From Gemmata massiliana (lineage in GTDB: Bacteria > Planctomycetota > Planctomycetia > Gemmatales > Gemmataceae), in the NCBI GenBank assembly GCA_000531095.1, contig HG799464.1, positions 77,719 to 141,718 of the forward strand: a stretch of 64,000 nt of DNA, written 5' to 3'. The notes below the pieces were generated by a model. It was not told the DNA's origin and ran no database searches. It worked only from the letters and a program-made list of their open reading frames with translations. The translations under genes were made by a program, and so were the position numbers. Shown here piece by piece: positions 8,730-17,795 of this stretch (positions within the stretch are counted from its first letter, which is position 1; the number at the start of each line of letters is the position of its first letter).

Positions 8730-9839
8730 TCAGGGCAGACAGGCTTCTTCCAAAGCCGCTTTCGGTCGGATTAAGCTGAGCAATTCGGGAACATATTTTG
8801 CCGGTGGCAGGACCGGTAACTCGGCTGTGGACACCACCTCACGGAGCCGGGCGTCGTCGTACACCACGTCCATATTCAGGAACGGCAGGTAGTGGCGCAG
8901 CGACTGGAAGACCTGTCGGCGCCGCGGGGTGTCTACGAACTGGCGGTGCAGTGCCCGCGTCCACTCCGGAGGTGGAACCAACCGTAACGGGGTGCGCCGG
9001 TTACTAGCACGGGTCACCATTTCGCGCAGCACATCGATCGTTACGCACCCGTTCGCGCCGGCCGAGAGATGATAGCAGTCGTGCGCGCGTTGGGGGTGTT
9101 CGAGCAACCGGAGAGCGGCCTCGGCCACGAACCCAACATCGACGATGTCCAGACGCGCGTGCGGGTCGAGTGGCAGAGCCGCGAACGCGCGGGTGAGCGG
9201 CGCGAACCATAGGATCTGGCGTGCGAACACGGGGTCTGGTAGCCCGGCGCTGAGTACGATGGTGGGCCGGAGCGTCAGCACCGGTAACCCACTGTCGCGC
9301 AGCGTTTGTTCCCCGATCGCTTTGGAGTGGGTGTATTCGTTGAAGTGTGCGTTGGACGGGCGGCACCCGTCGTCCTCGCCCAAGCACCGGCCGCTCACGC
9401 GCCCGACGTTAGACGCGGTGCTCATGTACGCGATCAGCGGGTTCCGGCGGCACGCGCGGGCGAAGTCGATGAGCCGGCGGACGCCTTCGACGTTCGTCGT
9501 TGACGTGTTCCGGTGGGCCGCGAACGAGGTATCCGCGGCGTTGTGGATGATGACGTCAACCGAGTCGGTGATTTCGTCGTATTCGGCCCCGGTCAGGCCC
9601 CAATCGGGTCGCAGGATATCACCGGCCACCGCCCGCGCGCAGCCCTCGGAAAAGTCGTCGCTCCGGCGGAGGCGCTCGCGCAACCGTTCTTCTGGGGTGT
9701 GCTGCTCGGTCGGGCGGACGAGCGCCCATACCTTGCCCCGGTGTCCGCGGGCCGCGAGCCCGCGCAAAATCTCCCCGCCTATTAGCCCCGTTACTCCGGT
9801 GATGAGTACGTTACTCCACCGCGTCATACTGTACCGCAT
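8730..9839 (-). CDS. NAD(P)-dependent reductase, fatty-acyl-reductase/thioester-reductase-like
   Basis: A 369-residue extended short-chain dehydrogenase. The N-terminal nucleotide-binding motif is TGVTGLIGG, the catalytic pair is Y-x-x-x-K in EYTHSKAIGE, and VWALVRP plus the VIIHNAADTSF block fit the NAD_binding_4 family that reduces acyl thioesters or acts on sugars and sterols. The ATG at 9839 has GGGAG about nine bases upstream and precedes the Rossmann motif; longer in-frame readings to 10091 are not supported. The substrate cannot be told from sequence. Confidence 0.78.
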   Translation of the reverse strand: MRYSMTRWSNVLITGVTGLIGGEILRGLAARGHRGKVWALVRPTEQHTPEERLRERLRRSDDFSEGCARAVAGDILRPDWGLTGAEYDEITDSVDVIIHNAADTSFAAHRNTSTTNVEGVRRLIDFARACRRNPLIAYMSTASNVGRVSGRCLGEDDGCRPSNAHFNEYTHSKAIGEQTLRDSGLPVLTLRPTIVLSAGLPDPVFARQILWFAPLTRAFAALPLDPHARLDIVDVGFVAEAALRLLEHPQRAHDCYHLSAGANGCVTIDVLREMVTRASNRRTPLRLVPPPEWTRALHRQFVDTPRRRQVFQSLRHYLPFLNMDVVYDDARLREVVSTAELPVLPPAKYVPELLSLIRPKAALEEACLP

Positions 9840-10216
9840 CCGTGCAACTCCCTTTTTACCCCGCCCAATAGGGTGGGGTGCCGGGCGCGGTCGAGGAGCG
9901 GTGCGAGTACCGCCTCGATCACGTTCGGCGAATCCGGATCGGCTCGTGTGACGTTCGGCGCCCGGCGCGGAACCGGTTGAGTGCGCGGCGCGATCACAAG
10001 CTGGTCCGGGAGGTGTTGGCAGCAGAAGGCGGTCCCGGCGGGCGGCCGGGGGGCATGGGTTCAAAACACCAAACCGGCGAATGCCCGTCATTTACCCGAT
10101 AGACTGCCGCGCTACAAGCCCGAGTGGTTGGGCGGACTGGTTGGGCTTGGCGGGTTCGGGGGCACAGCGTATTACCGGGTCGCCATGCCTAATCGACACC
10201 GAAGGGTAGGGCGGCA
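9840..10216. other. intergenic region, nothing recognised
   Basis: About 380 bases between divergent genes. It must hold the promoters for both sides, but I see no convincing -35/-10 pair, RNA gene or repeat. Confidence 0.5.
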
Positions 10217-10942
10217 ATGGTCCGTGTGTTCAATCTGAAAGCCGGGGCCGGACTCGCGGTAGCCGTTGCGAGCTGGCTCCTGTGGCGCGCGCTGGCCCCG
10301 CGCCCCGCGGTTTTGGCGGTCGGATCGGTCGGCTTCGCTGGCGTGCCGCTCGCCGGGGCCGATGAGGTGAGGACATTCACCGTACTCGTAGACGGCAAAC
10401 CGGGTGGATCGTGCGCGATCGCCACCGCGACTGCCGCGGACGGGACCGAGACGGTTGCTGTTACCACGGACGTACAAGTGAAGGCCGGGCTTTTCTCGTA
10501 CACGTACCACCTCAATAGTGTCGAGGTGTGGCGCAAGGGGCAACTCGTTTCGCTGGAAGCCAAATCGAACGACGACGGCAAGAAGCGGGCGGTTAAGGCC
10601 GTCGCAAACGAACAGGGATTGGTGGTGACTGTCGACAAGGACACCCGCAAGGCCGCCGGCACCGTGCTGACGGCTACCGGTGTCCGCGTGCCGGCCGCGG
10701 ACAAGGCCCGGGACGCAGTTCTATTCGACGCGGAGGACGGCTCGGAGACGGCGGTCCGCGTCGAACCGCTCGGCGCGTGCCGCGTTCCCCTCAACGGCAA
10801 GACCATTGAGGGCGCGCGATACAAATTGACTGGCAAGGATGTTGCGGCCGAGTGGTGGTTCGATGCGAACGGTCGGGTGATCCGCCAGGAAATGAAGTGG
10901 GACGGGCACAAGGTGGTGCTGGAGCTGAACGGCGTAAAGTGA
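10217..10942 (+). CDS. membrane-anchored or exported protein, DUF6134-like
   Basis: A 241-residue protein with an N-terminal hydrophobic segment (AGLAVAVASWLLW) and a second hydrophobic stretch around 31-46 that ends at LAGADE, so either the signal is long or the true start is later. The remainder is beta-rich with VLVDGKPGGSC near the start and a C-terminal WWFDANGRVIRQEMKWDG. This pattern resembles DUF6134 proteins, whose function is unknown. It may pair with the exported beta-barrel-like protein encoded 63 bases downstream. Confidence 0.6.
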   Translation: MVRVFNLKAGAGLAVAVASWLLWRALAPRPAVLAVGSVGFAGVPLAGADEVRTFTVLVDGKPGGSCAIATATAADGTETVAVTTDVQVKAGLFSYTYHLNSVEVWRKGQLVSLEAKSNDDGKKRAVKAVANEQGLVVTVDKDTRKAAGTVLTATGVRVPAADKARDAVLFDAEDGSETAVRVEPLGACRVPLNGKTIEGARYKLTGKDVAAEWWFDANGRVIRQEMKWDGHKVVLELNGVK

Positions 10943-11005
10943 CTCCGCCGGCTCGCCCCCGGCGGTCGGGGGTGACTCTCCCGTTCCACCACCACGGACG
11001 TCCGC

Positions 11006-12046
11006 GTGTTCCGGCCACAATTGTACTGTGCGATCGCGGTCGCGCTGGTGCTGTCGCCCGCTGTGACCGCTCAAGACCAACCGGAAACCGACGCGCCCGC
11101 GCCCACCGGCGGGCGCGCGTCGCGTGTCCCGGACGCTCTACGTTCAACGCTCGACGCGCTCGGCGCGAGTAGCGGGGTGCCCGACGGGTTCGGGCATTCC
11201 TGGTACCCGAGTGTTTCGGTCCGGGGGCAGCGGGCACAGATGGCACTCTCGAACTTCCAGTTCGGTGCCACCGTGCCGTTTTACACCACCGACGATGATC
11301 TCGTGTTCGGCAACGGGTCCGTTCGCGCGCTCGATTTCCGCTCGAACGCGCGCCTTCCAACGGACCGGGTACGGTTCCCTCGCGCGCTGTGGGACGCCCA
11401 GGCCGGGGGCGGGTACGTCGGTCAGCTCGGGAGCGGTTGGAGTTGGGGCACAACGCTCAATTTCGGCACCGCGAGCGACCGCCCGTTCAACAGCTTGGCC
11501 GAAGCGACGATTTCGGCCCTCGCGTTCCTCCGGGCACCCGCACGCGACCAAAATGCGTGGTTGTTCTACGTCGTCAGTACGTCCAACGGGCAACTGGGGC
11601 GCAACATCCCGGTTCCCGGTGTGGCCTACGAATACCACACGGACCGGCTCACGACGATCATCGGGTTCCCGTTTGTATCGATTGACTACCACCCGTATCG
11701 GAAGATCCAGCTCGAACTCATCTACGCGGCCCTCACCGATTTACAGGCACGTGCCAGTTATCACGCGACCGATGAGGCGCGCGTGTTCACGGGGTTCGAG
11801 TGGGCGAACCAGAGTTGGTTCCGGGCCAAGCGCGCGGACCATCGGGACCAACTGTTCCTCTATGAAAAGCGCTTGGAGGGCGGGGTAGGGTACAGGATTT
11901 ACCAGCAACTGGACTTTCAGCTCGTCGCCGGGTACGCATTCGACCGGTTCTTTGTCGAGAACCGCGGGCTGTCGTTCCGGGGCCGGAACCGGACCGACCT
12001 CGCCCCGGGGCAATTCATCTCGGGACAACTGGAGTTCAAGTATTGA
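11006..12046 (+). CDS. exported beta-barrel-like protein (possibly DUF6268)
   Basis: A 346-residue protein starting at GTG 11006 with signal peptide MFRPQLYCAIAVALVLSPAVTA. The mature part has alternating aromatic and hydrophobic residues and ends in ISGQLEFKY, with a C-terminal aromatic as in outer-membrane strands. The pattern resembles DUF6268 proteins. An outer-membrane location is inferred. It follows the previous gene on the same strand by 63 bases. Confidence 0.6.
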   Translation: MFRPQLYCAIAVALVLSPAVTAQDQPETDAPAPTGGRASRVPDALRSTLDALGASSGVPDGFGHSWYPSVSVRGQRAQMALSNFQFGATVPFYTTDDDLVFGNGSVRALDFRSNARLPTDRVRFPRALWDAQAGGGYVGQLGSGWSWGTTLNFGTASDRPFNSLAEATISALAFLRAPARDQNAWLFYVVSTSNGQLGRNIPVPGVAYEYHTDRLTTIIGFPFVSIDYHPYRKIQLELIYAALTDLQARASYHATDEARVFTGFEWANQSWFRAKRADHRDQLFLYEKRLEGGVGYRIYQQLDFQLVAGYAFDRFFVENRGLSFRGRNRTDLAPGQFISGQLEFKY

Positions 12047-12120
12047 GATCCGGTGGCCCGCGATCGAACGTAGCCGATTGTGTGGGACGGATTCGATGAT
12101 GTGAGGAAACGACAGCGGGT

Positions 12121-12453
12121 TCAATCGGTTCGCGGAAGGTAGACCGACAGAAACACCACCCCCGCACAAACAAGCGCCACACCGACCCATGCCCCGGGCG
12201 GCAGCCGGTCTCCGAACGCGATGTACCCGAGTAAGGCCGTGAGTGCGGTTCCCAGGCCGGACCACACAGCGTAGACAGGTCCGACCGGGAGTGACTTCAG
12301 TACGAGGGACAATAGGAACAGTGCCGCAACGTAACCCACGAGCATCCCGACACTGGGCCAGAGCCGGGACATGCCGTCCGAGCGCTTGAGAAGCAGTGTG
12401 GCGATCGTTTCGCACGCGATCGCGACCACGAGCAGCAGTCCGTGCCTGAACAT
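12121..12453 (-). CDS. small multidrug resistance (SMR) family transporter
   Basis: About 110 residues with four predicted membrane spans, the size of EmrE and SugE. The essential membrane glutamate is E15 in AIACETIATLLLK, and the family-typical PVGPVYAVWSGLGT loop is present. SMR proteins exchange protons for quaternary ammonium or guanidinium compounds. I prefer the ATG at 12453 (MFRHG); an in-frame ATG at 12474 would add seven residues. Confidence 0.9.
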   Translation of the reverse strand: MFRHGLLLVVAIACETIATLLLKRSDGMSRLWPSVGMLVGYVAALFLLSLVLKSLPVGPVYAVWSGLGTALTALLGYIAFGDRLPPGAWVGVALVCAGVVFLSVYLPRTD

Positions 12454-12838
12454 TGTCGCGTCTCGCTTCGGCAAATTACTCGATTCCTGGGTTAGTGGGG
12501 GCAGTATTGCGAAGGTGACTCACTCTGCCAAGTCCAGCTCGTGACCCGCTTTTGATCCCGTGCCTTCGGGTCGTGTCGTAGCTGCGGGCGGTTGGTTACG
12601 TATCGAGAACGGAGGGCTGGCGCTGCCGTCAACGAAAGACGCCGGCGGGAACGACCCACACCGGCGCCTGCCGACTGAACTCGCCTCCCAGCCGGCCGTC
12701 AGAAGCTACATCGAATTCTCATCGCGTATCAACCCCGATTTGATTCCGGTCGCCGCTTTGTCGTTGGAGCACTCGTTGGTCGCGTGCCCGAAAGGGTTTG
12801 CGGTGTTTTCAAGGTTCAACCACGCTGCTGAATAATGG
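12454..12838. other. intergenic region, nothing recognised
   Basis: About 385 bases between two minus-strand genes. A plus-strand open frame at 12560-12835 has no recognisable features and I do not call it a gene. Confidence 0.5.
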
Positions 12839-13432
12839 TCAGGCTCCTTCGCCCGGTCCGAGCAACTCTTGCAAGCGGTGGACGAGACGGGTGAGCAGAA
12901 CCCGTGTCGCAACGTCCGACTTATTCAAACGAGCGGCCACGTCCTTTGTTGCAAGCCCCTCGACGTAGCGCAAGCGGAGTGCTTCGCGGTGTTCTTCGGG
13001 CAGAGTCGCGATTGCCTCCCGGAGTCGGACCTCGCGCTCGTCGCGAACGACGGCTTGGGTCGGGGTGGTGATACTGGCGGCGAGGAGCGCGATCAGATCC
13101 GCACTTCCCTCGCCGGCCGGAACATTCCCAGGTTGTTCGCGCTCGGCCGCTCGCTTTGACGCCGTGAAGTGTCGGTGCGCGTCGATCACGCACTGCTCGG
13201 CCAGGTGGCACAGCCAGCCGAACGGGTCACGGTCCCCGAGATCGGTTTGGGGCAGTTCCCGAAGCGCCTTAATTGCGACCTCTTGGGCAATATCTTGCGG
13301 GTCCAGCTTCCCGCGCAGCGTGGCGCCGAGGCGCCCTTCAATGAACGCGACCAGGCCCGGGCGCCGGTGCTCGAGAAAAGCGGCGAAGGCGGCCGGGTCG
13401 GGCGAGGCGTCGGAGCGGGGCACGTCACTCAT
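12839..13432 (-). CDS. RNA polymerase sigma factor, ECF type
   Basis: A 197-residue sigma-70 family protein. Region 2 includes LDPQDIAQEVAIKALRELPQ and a WLCHLAEQCVIDAHRHF block; region 4 is the helix-turn-helix ATLPEEHREALRLRYVEGLATKDVAARLNKS. The ATG at 13432 sits immediately before the conserved part. It is divergent from a membrane Ser/Thr kinase gene with 98 bases between starts; planctomycetes often place such sigma factors beside kinases, so the kinase may control it. No anti-sigma factor is seen. Confidence 0.85.
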   Translation of the reverse strand: MSDVPRSDASPDPAAFAAFLEHRRPGLVAFIEGRLGATLRGKLDPQDIAQEVAIKALRELPQTDLGDRDPFGWLCHLAEQCVIDAHRHFTASKRAAEREQPGNVPAGEGSADLIALLAASITTPTQAVVRDEREVRLREAIATLPEEHREALRLRYVEGLATKDVAARLNKSDVATRVLLTRLVHRLQELLGPGEGA

Positions 13433-13530
13433 TGCGGAAGCTCCGGGGCAGTTCGCGGCCATTTCTCGCCGGGGCGATCGGGTGTATTGTAACCGCTCAC
13501 CCGCGCCGCGGCGCCGATCTGGGCTCACAC

Positions 13531-15723
13531 ATGCAGTCACCAACCCGGCCGCCGTCACCGACTTCAACGACCCAAATGTGGTCCGTGATTACGGAGCGCC
13601 TGGAGGCGTTCGCTCACGAATGGGAGTCGGCCGGTGGGCCGCCCGAACTCGCGGCGTTTCTCGTCGCGGGGGCGCCCGACGTTCGCGGGTTGCTTCTGGT
13701 AGAGCTTATTAAGTTCGATCTCGAATCGCGTTTGCAGCGCGGACTCGATCGCGCGCTTGAGGACTACGTTAAGGACTTTCCCGAACTGGGATCGACCGGT
13801 TTACCCGCGGATCTTTTGTACGAGGACTTCCACCTGCGCCGGCGCGCGGGGCGCGATCCCCGACCGAGGGACTACTTCGACCGGTTCCCGAACCGCGCCG
13901 ACGAACTGGCGCGGCTCCTGGGGGGCACCGCCGTGGCCCGCTCGACGTCGATCGTCGCGTCGCGGGCGGCGGTGTCGGTTCGCGCGGGTAGCCGGCTCGA
14001 TGACTTCGACCTGCTCACGCTGATCGGGGAGGGGCAGTTCGCGAAGGTGTTTATGGCCCGCCAACTGACCATGCAGCGGCTCGTGGCTTTGAAGGTGACG
14101 GCGTCGCGCGGGATGGAGGCACAGACCCTGGCCCAACTGGACCACCCGCACATCGTCCGGGTGTACGACCAGCGCGTGCTGAGCGAACGCGGCCTCCAGT
14201 TGGTTTACATGCCGTACCTGCCGGGCGGGACGCTCCAGGACGTGATTACACACGTTCGCACGGTGCCCGCCGGTCAGCGCAGCGGGCGCACGCTCCTCGA
14301 CGCGATCGACGCGATTCTGATGCGGCGCGGGGAGGTGCCGGCTGCGGCATCGCCCGTCCGCGCGCAGTGGGCCGAACGCGACTGGGCGACGACCGTGTGT
14401 ACGATCGGCGCGAAACTGGCCGCGGCCCTCGACTACGCACACCGGCACGGGGTGCTGCACCGGGACGTGAAACCCGCGAACGTGCTGCTGGCGGCCGACG
14501 GCGAACCGTTGTTGGCGGACTTTAACGTCGGGTGCTGTTCCAAGCTCGATGGCGCCGGGGCGATTGCCTTGTTCGGCGGCAGTTTGGGCTACATGGCGCT
14601 GGAGCACCTGGAAGCGTTCGATCCCTCGCACCCTCGCGTACCGGAAACTCTGGACGGGCGGGCCGATGCGTTCAGCCTCGCTGTGACGCTCTGGGAACTG
14701 GCTACTGGGAACCGCCCGTTCGGTTCGGAGCGGGTAACGGCCGATCGACAAGAGACCGTCAAGGGGCTGGTGGCGCTGCGTCGGAGCGGACCCACACCGG
14801 AGGCCGTCGCCGCGTTCCCGATCGGGGCTGTGCCGGGATTGCGCGAAGTGTTGCTCTCGTGTCTGGAAGCCGATCCCGATCGGCGCCCCGCAACTGTGGG
14901 AGAATTGGGGCGGGAACTCGAACTGTGCTTGCGCCCCGCCGCGCGGGAACTGGTCCGACCGGAACCCGGTGGGTGGCGCGAGATCGTTCGCGCGCACCCG
15001 CTGCTCACCACCTACTTGCTGTCCGTGATCCCGAACATGTTGGCATCGGCGTTCAACATCGCGTACAACCGGGCCGAGATCATCGCACAATGGTCCGCCG
15101 CGGAGAGCGCGTTCGATCAGGTTATTTTGGTCGTGAACGGGGTGTTCTTCCCGCTCGGGATGGTCGCGTCCTGGTTAGCACTTCGGCCCGTGTTGCGCGC
15201 CTTGCGTCGCATCCGTCAGGGGAATTCGCCCGGATCAGATGAACGGGTTCGCGGGTGCTGTCTCCGGTTCGGCGCGACGACCGCGGGGATCTGCGTCGTA
15301 TGTTGGTCGGTTGCGGGGCTACTGTGGCCTATCATCTTGCACGCACTGGCTGGCCCGCCGCCGCAAGGCGAGGGGGCGTATGTCCATTTCCTGTTTTCGC
15401 TTATCGTTTGCGGATTGATGGCGTCGGTGTACCCGTACTTTCTGGTGACGCACCTGTCCGTGACGGTGCTGTTCCCCGCGCTTCTCGGCACGAACGGACT
15501 CGAACCACAAGACCGCGGAAACTTACGGCGCGTCGATCGCGCGCTCGGGTACTTCCGGGCCGCGGCGACGGCCGTACCGCTGATCGCCGTTGCCCTCTTC
15601 GCTTCACGCGGGGCGTCGAACCCGCCCGCAGTTGCGGCGATGAGCGTAGCGGGACTGGCCGGTGTCGGGTTAGCGTTCGTGCTCGAGAGCCGGACCCGAA
15701 CCTGCACTGGCCGCTCTGATTGA
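13531..15723 (+). CDS. membrane Ser/Thr protein kinase with DFN in place of DFG
   Basis: A 730-residue protein starting at ATG 13531. Residues 1-150 form a domain often seen before planctomycete kinases (ESAGGPPELAAFL, RDYFDRFP). The kinase domain has glycine loop LIGEGQFAKVF, lysine K188 in LVALKVT, H310-R311-D312 in HRDVKPANVLL and a DFG position that reads D330-F331-N332. The C-terminal ~230 residues hold about six hydrophobic spans and no extracellular sensor domain, so the kinase faces the cytoplasm. It is divergent to the sigma factor gene and possibly acts on it. The DFN change may alter metal binding without loss of activity. Confidence 0.87.
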   Translation: MQSPTRPPSPTSTTQMWSVITERLEAFAHEWESAGGPPELAAFLVAGAPDVRGLLLVELIKFDLESRLQRGLDRALEDYVKDFPELGSTGLPADLLYEDFHLRRRAGRDPRPRDYFDRFPNRADELARLLGGTAVARSTSIVASRAAVSVRAGSRLDDFDLLTLIGEGQFAKVFMARQLTMQRLVALKVTASRGMEAQTLAQLDHPHIVRVYDQRVLSERGLQLVYMPYLPGGTLQDVITHVRTVPAGQRSGRTLLDAIDAILMRRGEVPAAASPVRAQWAERDWATTVCTIGAKLAAALDYAHRHGVLHRDVKPANVLLAADGEPLLADFNVGCCSKLDGAGAIALFGGSLGYMALEHLEAFDPSHPRVPETLDGRADAFSLAVTLWELATGNRPFGSERVTADRQETVKGLVALRRSGPTPEAVAAFPIGAVPGLREVLLSCLEADPDRRPATVGELGRELELCLRPAARELVRPEPGGWREIVRAHPLLTTYLLSVIPNMLASAFNIAYNRAEIIAQWSAAESAFDQVILVVNGVFFPLGMVASWLALRPVLRALRRIRQGNSPGSDERVRGCCLRFGATTAGICVVCWSVAGLLWPIILHALAGPPPQGEGAYVHFLFSLIVCGLMASVYPYFLVTHLSVTVLFPALLGTNGLEPQDRGNLRRVDRALGYFRAAATAVPLIAVALFASRGASNPPAVAAMSVAGLAGVGLAFVLESRTRTCTGRSD

Positions 15724-15839
15724 TCTGCCGGTTCGCGAACGCAACTCGTAGCGCGCTGTCTCGCGGCGCGGTGATTTCTGTTGCTTCCAATGGGACGCTT
15801 GTGTAAGTTTGGGACGTTCAGGTTTTACACGCGGATCCG

Positions 15840-16241
15840 ATGCTCTCTCCCCCCCTCATCCGCCGTTGCGGGTGGGTTGTCGCGCTCGTCGCGGTTGCCT
15901 GCTTGTCTCCCAACCGGGCCGAAGCCCGGTGTAGCGGGCATTCGTCGGGGGGATTCTCGCCGCTCATCGAATCGAACGCGGACGCGCCGCGGTCTCAATT
16001 GGCCGATCGTTCCGATCCGGTGCCGTGCCCGTGTCAGGGGCCGAACTGTTCGGGCGCTCCTCTACGAGATTCGTTCCCGATTCCTCCCGTTTCGTCTGCG
16101 CCAACGCAGATCAAGGGCCAAATCCCGCACATCACCTTGCCCGACGGCCGTGCACCGGCGCCGTTGTTTGAACGTGATTCGTCGTCTCCACGCCCGATCC
16201 TCCGGGCGTCCTCGGTCTTTCACCCCCCGCGACTCGGCTGA
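15840..16241 (+). CDS. small secreted protein with a CPCQGPNC motif
   Basis: A 133-residue protein with a signal peptide (residues 1-29, ending AEA) and a low-complexity proline-rich remainder. Its only strong feature is PCPCQGPNCSG at about 62-72, a cysteine motif that might bind metal or form disulfides. No family recognised. Composition and export signal support a real gene, but it could be spurious. Confidence 0.5.
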   Translation: MLSPPLIRRCGWVVALVAVACLSPNRAEARCSGHSSGGFSPLIESNADAPRSQLADRSDPVPCPCQGPNCSGAPLRDSFPIPPVSSAPTQIKGQIPHITLPDGRAPAPLFERDSSSPRPILRASSVFHPPRLG

Positions 16242-16430
16242 TTCTGTCAACTGCGTTCACACGGCGCGCCGTACTGATCCGAGATCAGTGCCGATGCGAA
16301 TCAGGTGACCGCTTTGACAGCCGTTGGTGGCACCTTTATTGGTGCCGAGCCACTGCCAATTTAGTGCGCCCGCTTTTGGGCGCGTTCGCGGTACCGGTGT
16401 TTGCATTCTTCCCAAGACCGAGCCCTCATC

Positions 16431-17378
16431 ATGTATCGTTCATCTTCCCGCTCCGCGGGCTTTACGCTGATTGAACTCCTCGTTGTTATGGCTATTATTG
16501 CGATTTTGATCGGATTGTTACTCCCGGCCGTGCAGAAGGTGCGTGAGGCGGCTGCGCGGATGAAGTGCCAGAACAACCTCAAGCAGATCGGGTTGGCACT
16601 ACACAATTTCCACGATTCCAACAACAAGTTCCCGAGCGGCGGGTTGCCACCGACTACAACGTCCGGCTCGCAGTTCTCTGCACTGACCCAGATCCTGCCG
16701 CAAATGGAGCAGGACAATGTGTACAAGTTAATCGACTTCCGCGTACCGCCGACGGACGCGGCGAATACCACCGCGCGCAACACGACGATCGGCGGGTTCC
16801 GCTGCCCGTCGGACCGCGACAACCCGATTCCCGCGTCCGGGGCCGCGACGAACTATATGGCCAACACGGGCACCATGCCGTTTTTTGTGATCCCCAATCC
16901 CGCACTGTACAACGGCGTGTTTTACGTGAATACGGCCGTCGGGTTCGGGGACATCACCGACGGAACGAGTAACACCGCGTTCTTCAGCGAGCGGCTGCTG
17001 GCCGACGGCAGCAACGGGATCGTCAGCCCGATCGAAGACGTGTTCTTCAATCCCAGCGATCCGGCGAACGCGGACGTGGCCCACACCACGTGCTTGGGTG
17101 TGGACACGGCGAACCTCGCCAATCAGTTCCCTCTGTTCATGGGGGCGCCGTGGATGCACCACCAGCACCGCTACCAGCACATTTCGCCGCCCAACGGCCG
17201 TTCGTGCGGGTTCTTCGTGGTCGGCAAATCGACCATGCCCCCGAGCAGCCGGCACACCGGCGGGGTGAATGTGCTTTTGGGCGACGGTGGGGTGCGGTTC
17301 GTTCGCGACAGCATCGATCTTCAAACGTGGCGCGGGCTCGGCACGCGGGCGACTGGGGAGGTGCTCGGTGACTTCTAA
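16431..17378 (+). CDS. DUF1559 protein with type IV pilin-like N-terminus
   Basis: A 315-residue member of the DUF1559 family that is expanded in planctomycetes. It has a prepilin cleavage site [21 protein letters not shown], the following [32 protein letters not shown] pattern (here split by sequence, starting near residue 30), and the C-terminal H-x-GG-V-N-V-L-x-GDG motif. It is likely processed by a prepilin peptidase and assembled or anchored at the membrane. The ATG at 16431 places the cleavage motif 12 residues in. A small lipoprotein gene overlaps its 3' end. Confidence 0.93.
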   Translation: MYRSSSRSAGFTLIELLVVMAIIAILIGLLLPAVQKVREAAARMKCQNNLKQIGLALHNFHDSNNKFPSGGLPPTTTSGSQFSALTQILPQMEQDNVYKLIDFRVPPTDAANTTARNTTIGGFRCPSDRDNPIPASGAATNYMANTGTMPFFVIPNPALYNGVFYVNTAVGFGDITDGTSNTAFFSERLLADGSNGIVSPIEDVFFNPSDPANADVAHTTCLGVDTANLANQFPLFMGAPWMHHQHRYQHISPPNGRSCGFFVVGKSTMPPSSRHTGGVNVLLGDGGVRFVRDSIDLQTWRGLGTRATGEVLGDF

Positions 17379-17757
17379 ACTGACCCGTTTCGTGGGAACT
17401 GTTATGCTGTGCCTGACCACGGTCGGGTGTTCGGACGGGCCGCGCCGGGCCGCGCCGGTGGAACCGGGTAAGGCGCTCGCGACCCTTCGGACCGCGCTCG
17501 ATGCCTGGAAAGCGGGGCAGAAGATCGAGTCTCTCGGGAACGAGAACCCGCCGATCGTCGCCCAGGATTTCGACTGGATGGCCGGGGCGAAGCTCACGGA
17601 GTACAAGTTTTTGAGCGACGGAACCCCCGAGGACGCGAACCTCCGTGTTCAGGTCCAACTCACTGTTCGCGACGCGCAGGGGCGTACTGCGACCAAGACC
17701 GTTACCTACGTCGTCGGCACCGATCCCAAACTGACGGTGTTCCGCGCGATGGAATGA
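17368..17757 (+). CDS. small lipoprotein
   Basis: About 129 residues, starting at the GTG at 17368, which overlaps the DUF1559 gene by 11 bases. The signal peptide ends in lipobox TTVGC. The rest includes FRTALDAW-like and [22 protein letters not shown] stretches that look like a small alpha/beta domain. Such lipoproteins often follow DUF1559 genes in planctomycetes; function unknown. The overlap suggests co-expression with the pilin-like protein. Confidence 0.7.
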   Translation: MTSKLTRFVGTVMLCLTTVGCSDGPRRAAPVEPGKALATLRTALDAWKAGQKIESLGNENPPIVAQDFDWMAGAKLTEYKFLSDGTPEDANLRVQVQLTVRDAQGRTATKTVTYVVGTDPKLTVFRAME

Positions 17758-17795
17758 CCGCGCCCGTTCGTCTCGATCACCCGGAGGTTCATCCC

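Noticed and set aside
10057-10075. GGGTTCAAAAC, like a tRNA T-loop
   Set aside because: No cloverleaf can be formed around it on either strand.
12560-12835. Plus-strand open frame of 91 residues
   Set aside because: No recognisable motif, signal or ribosome binding site; surrounded by minus-strand genes.
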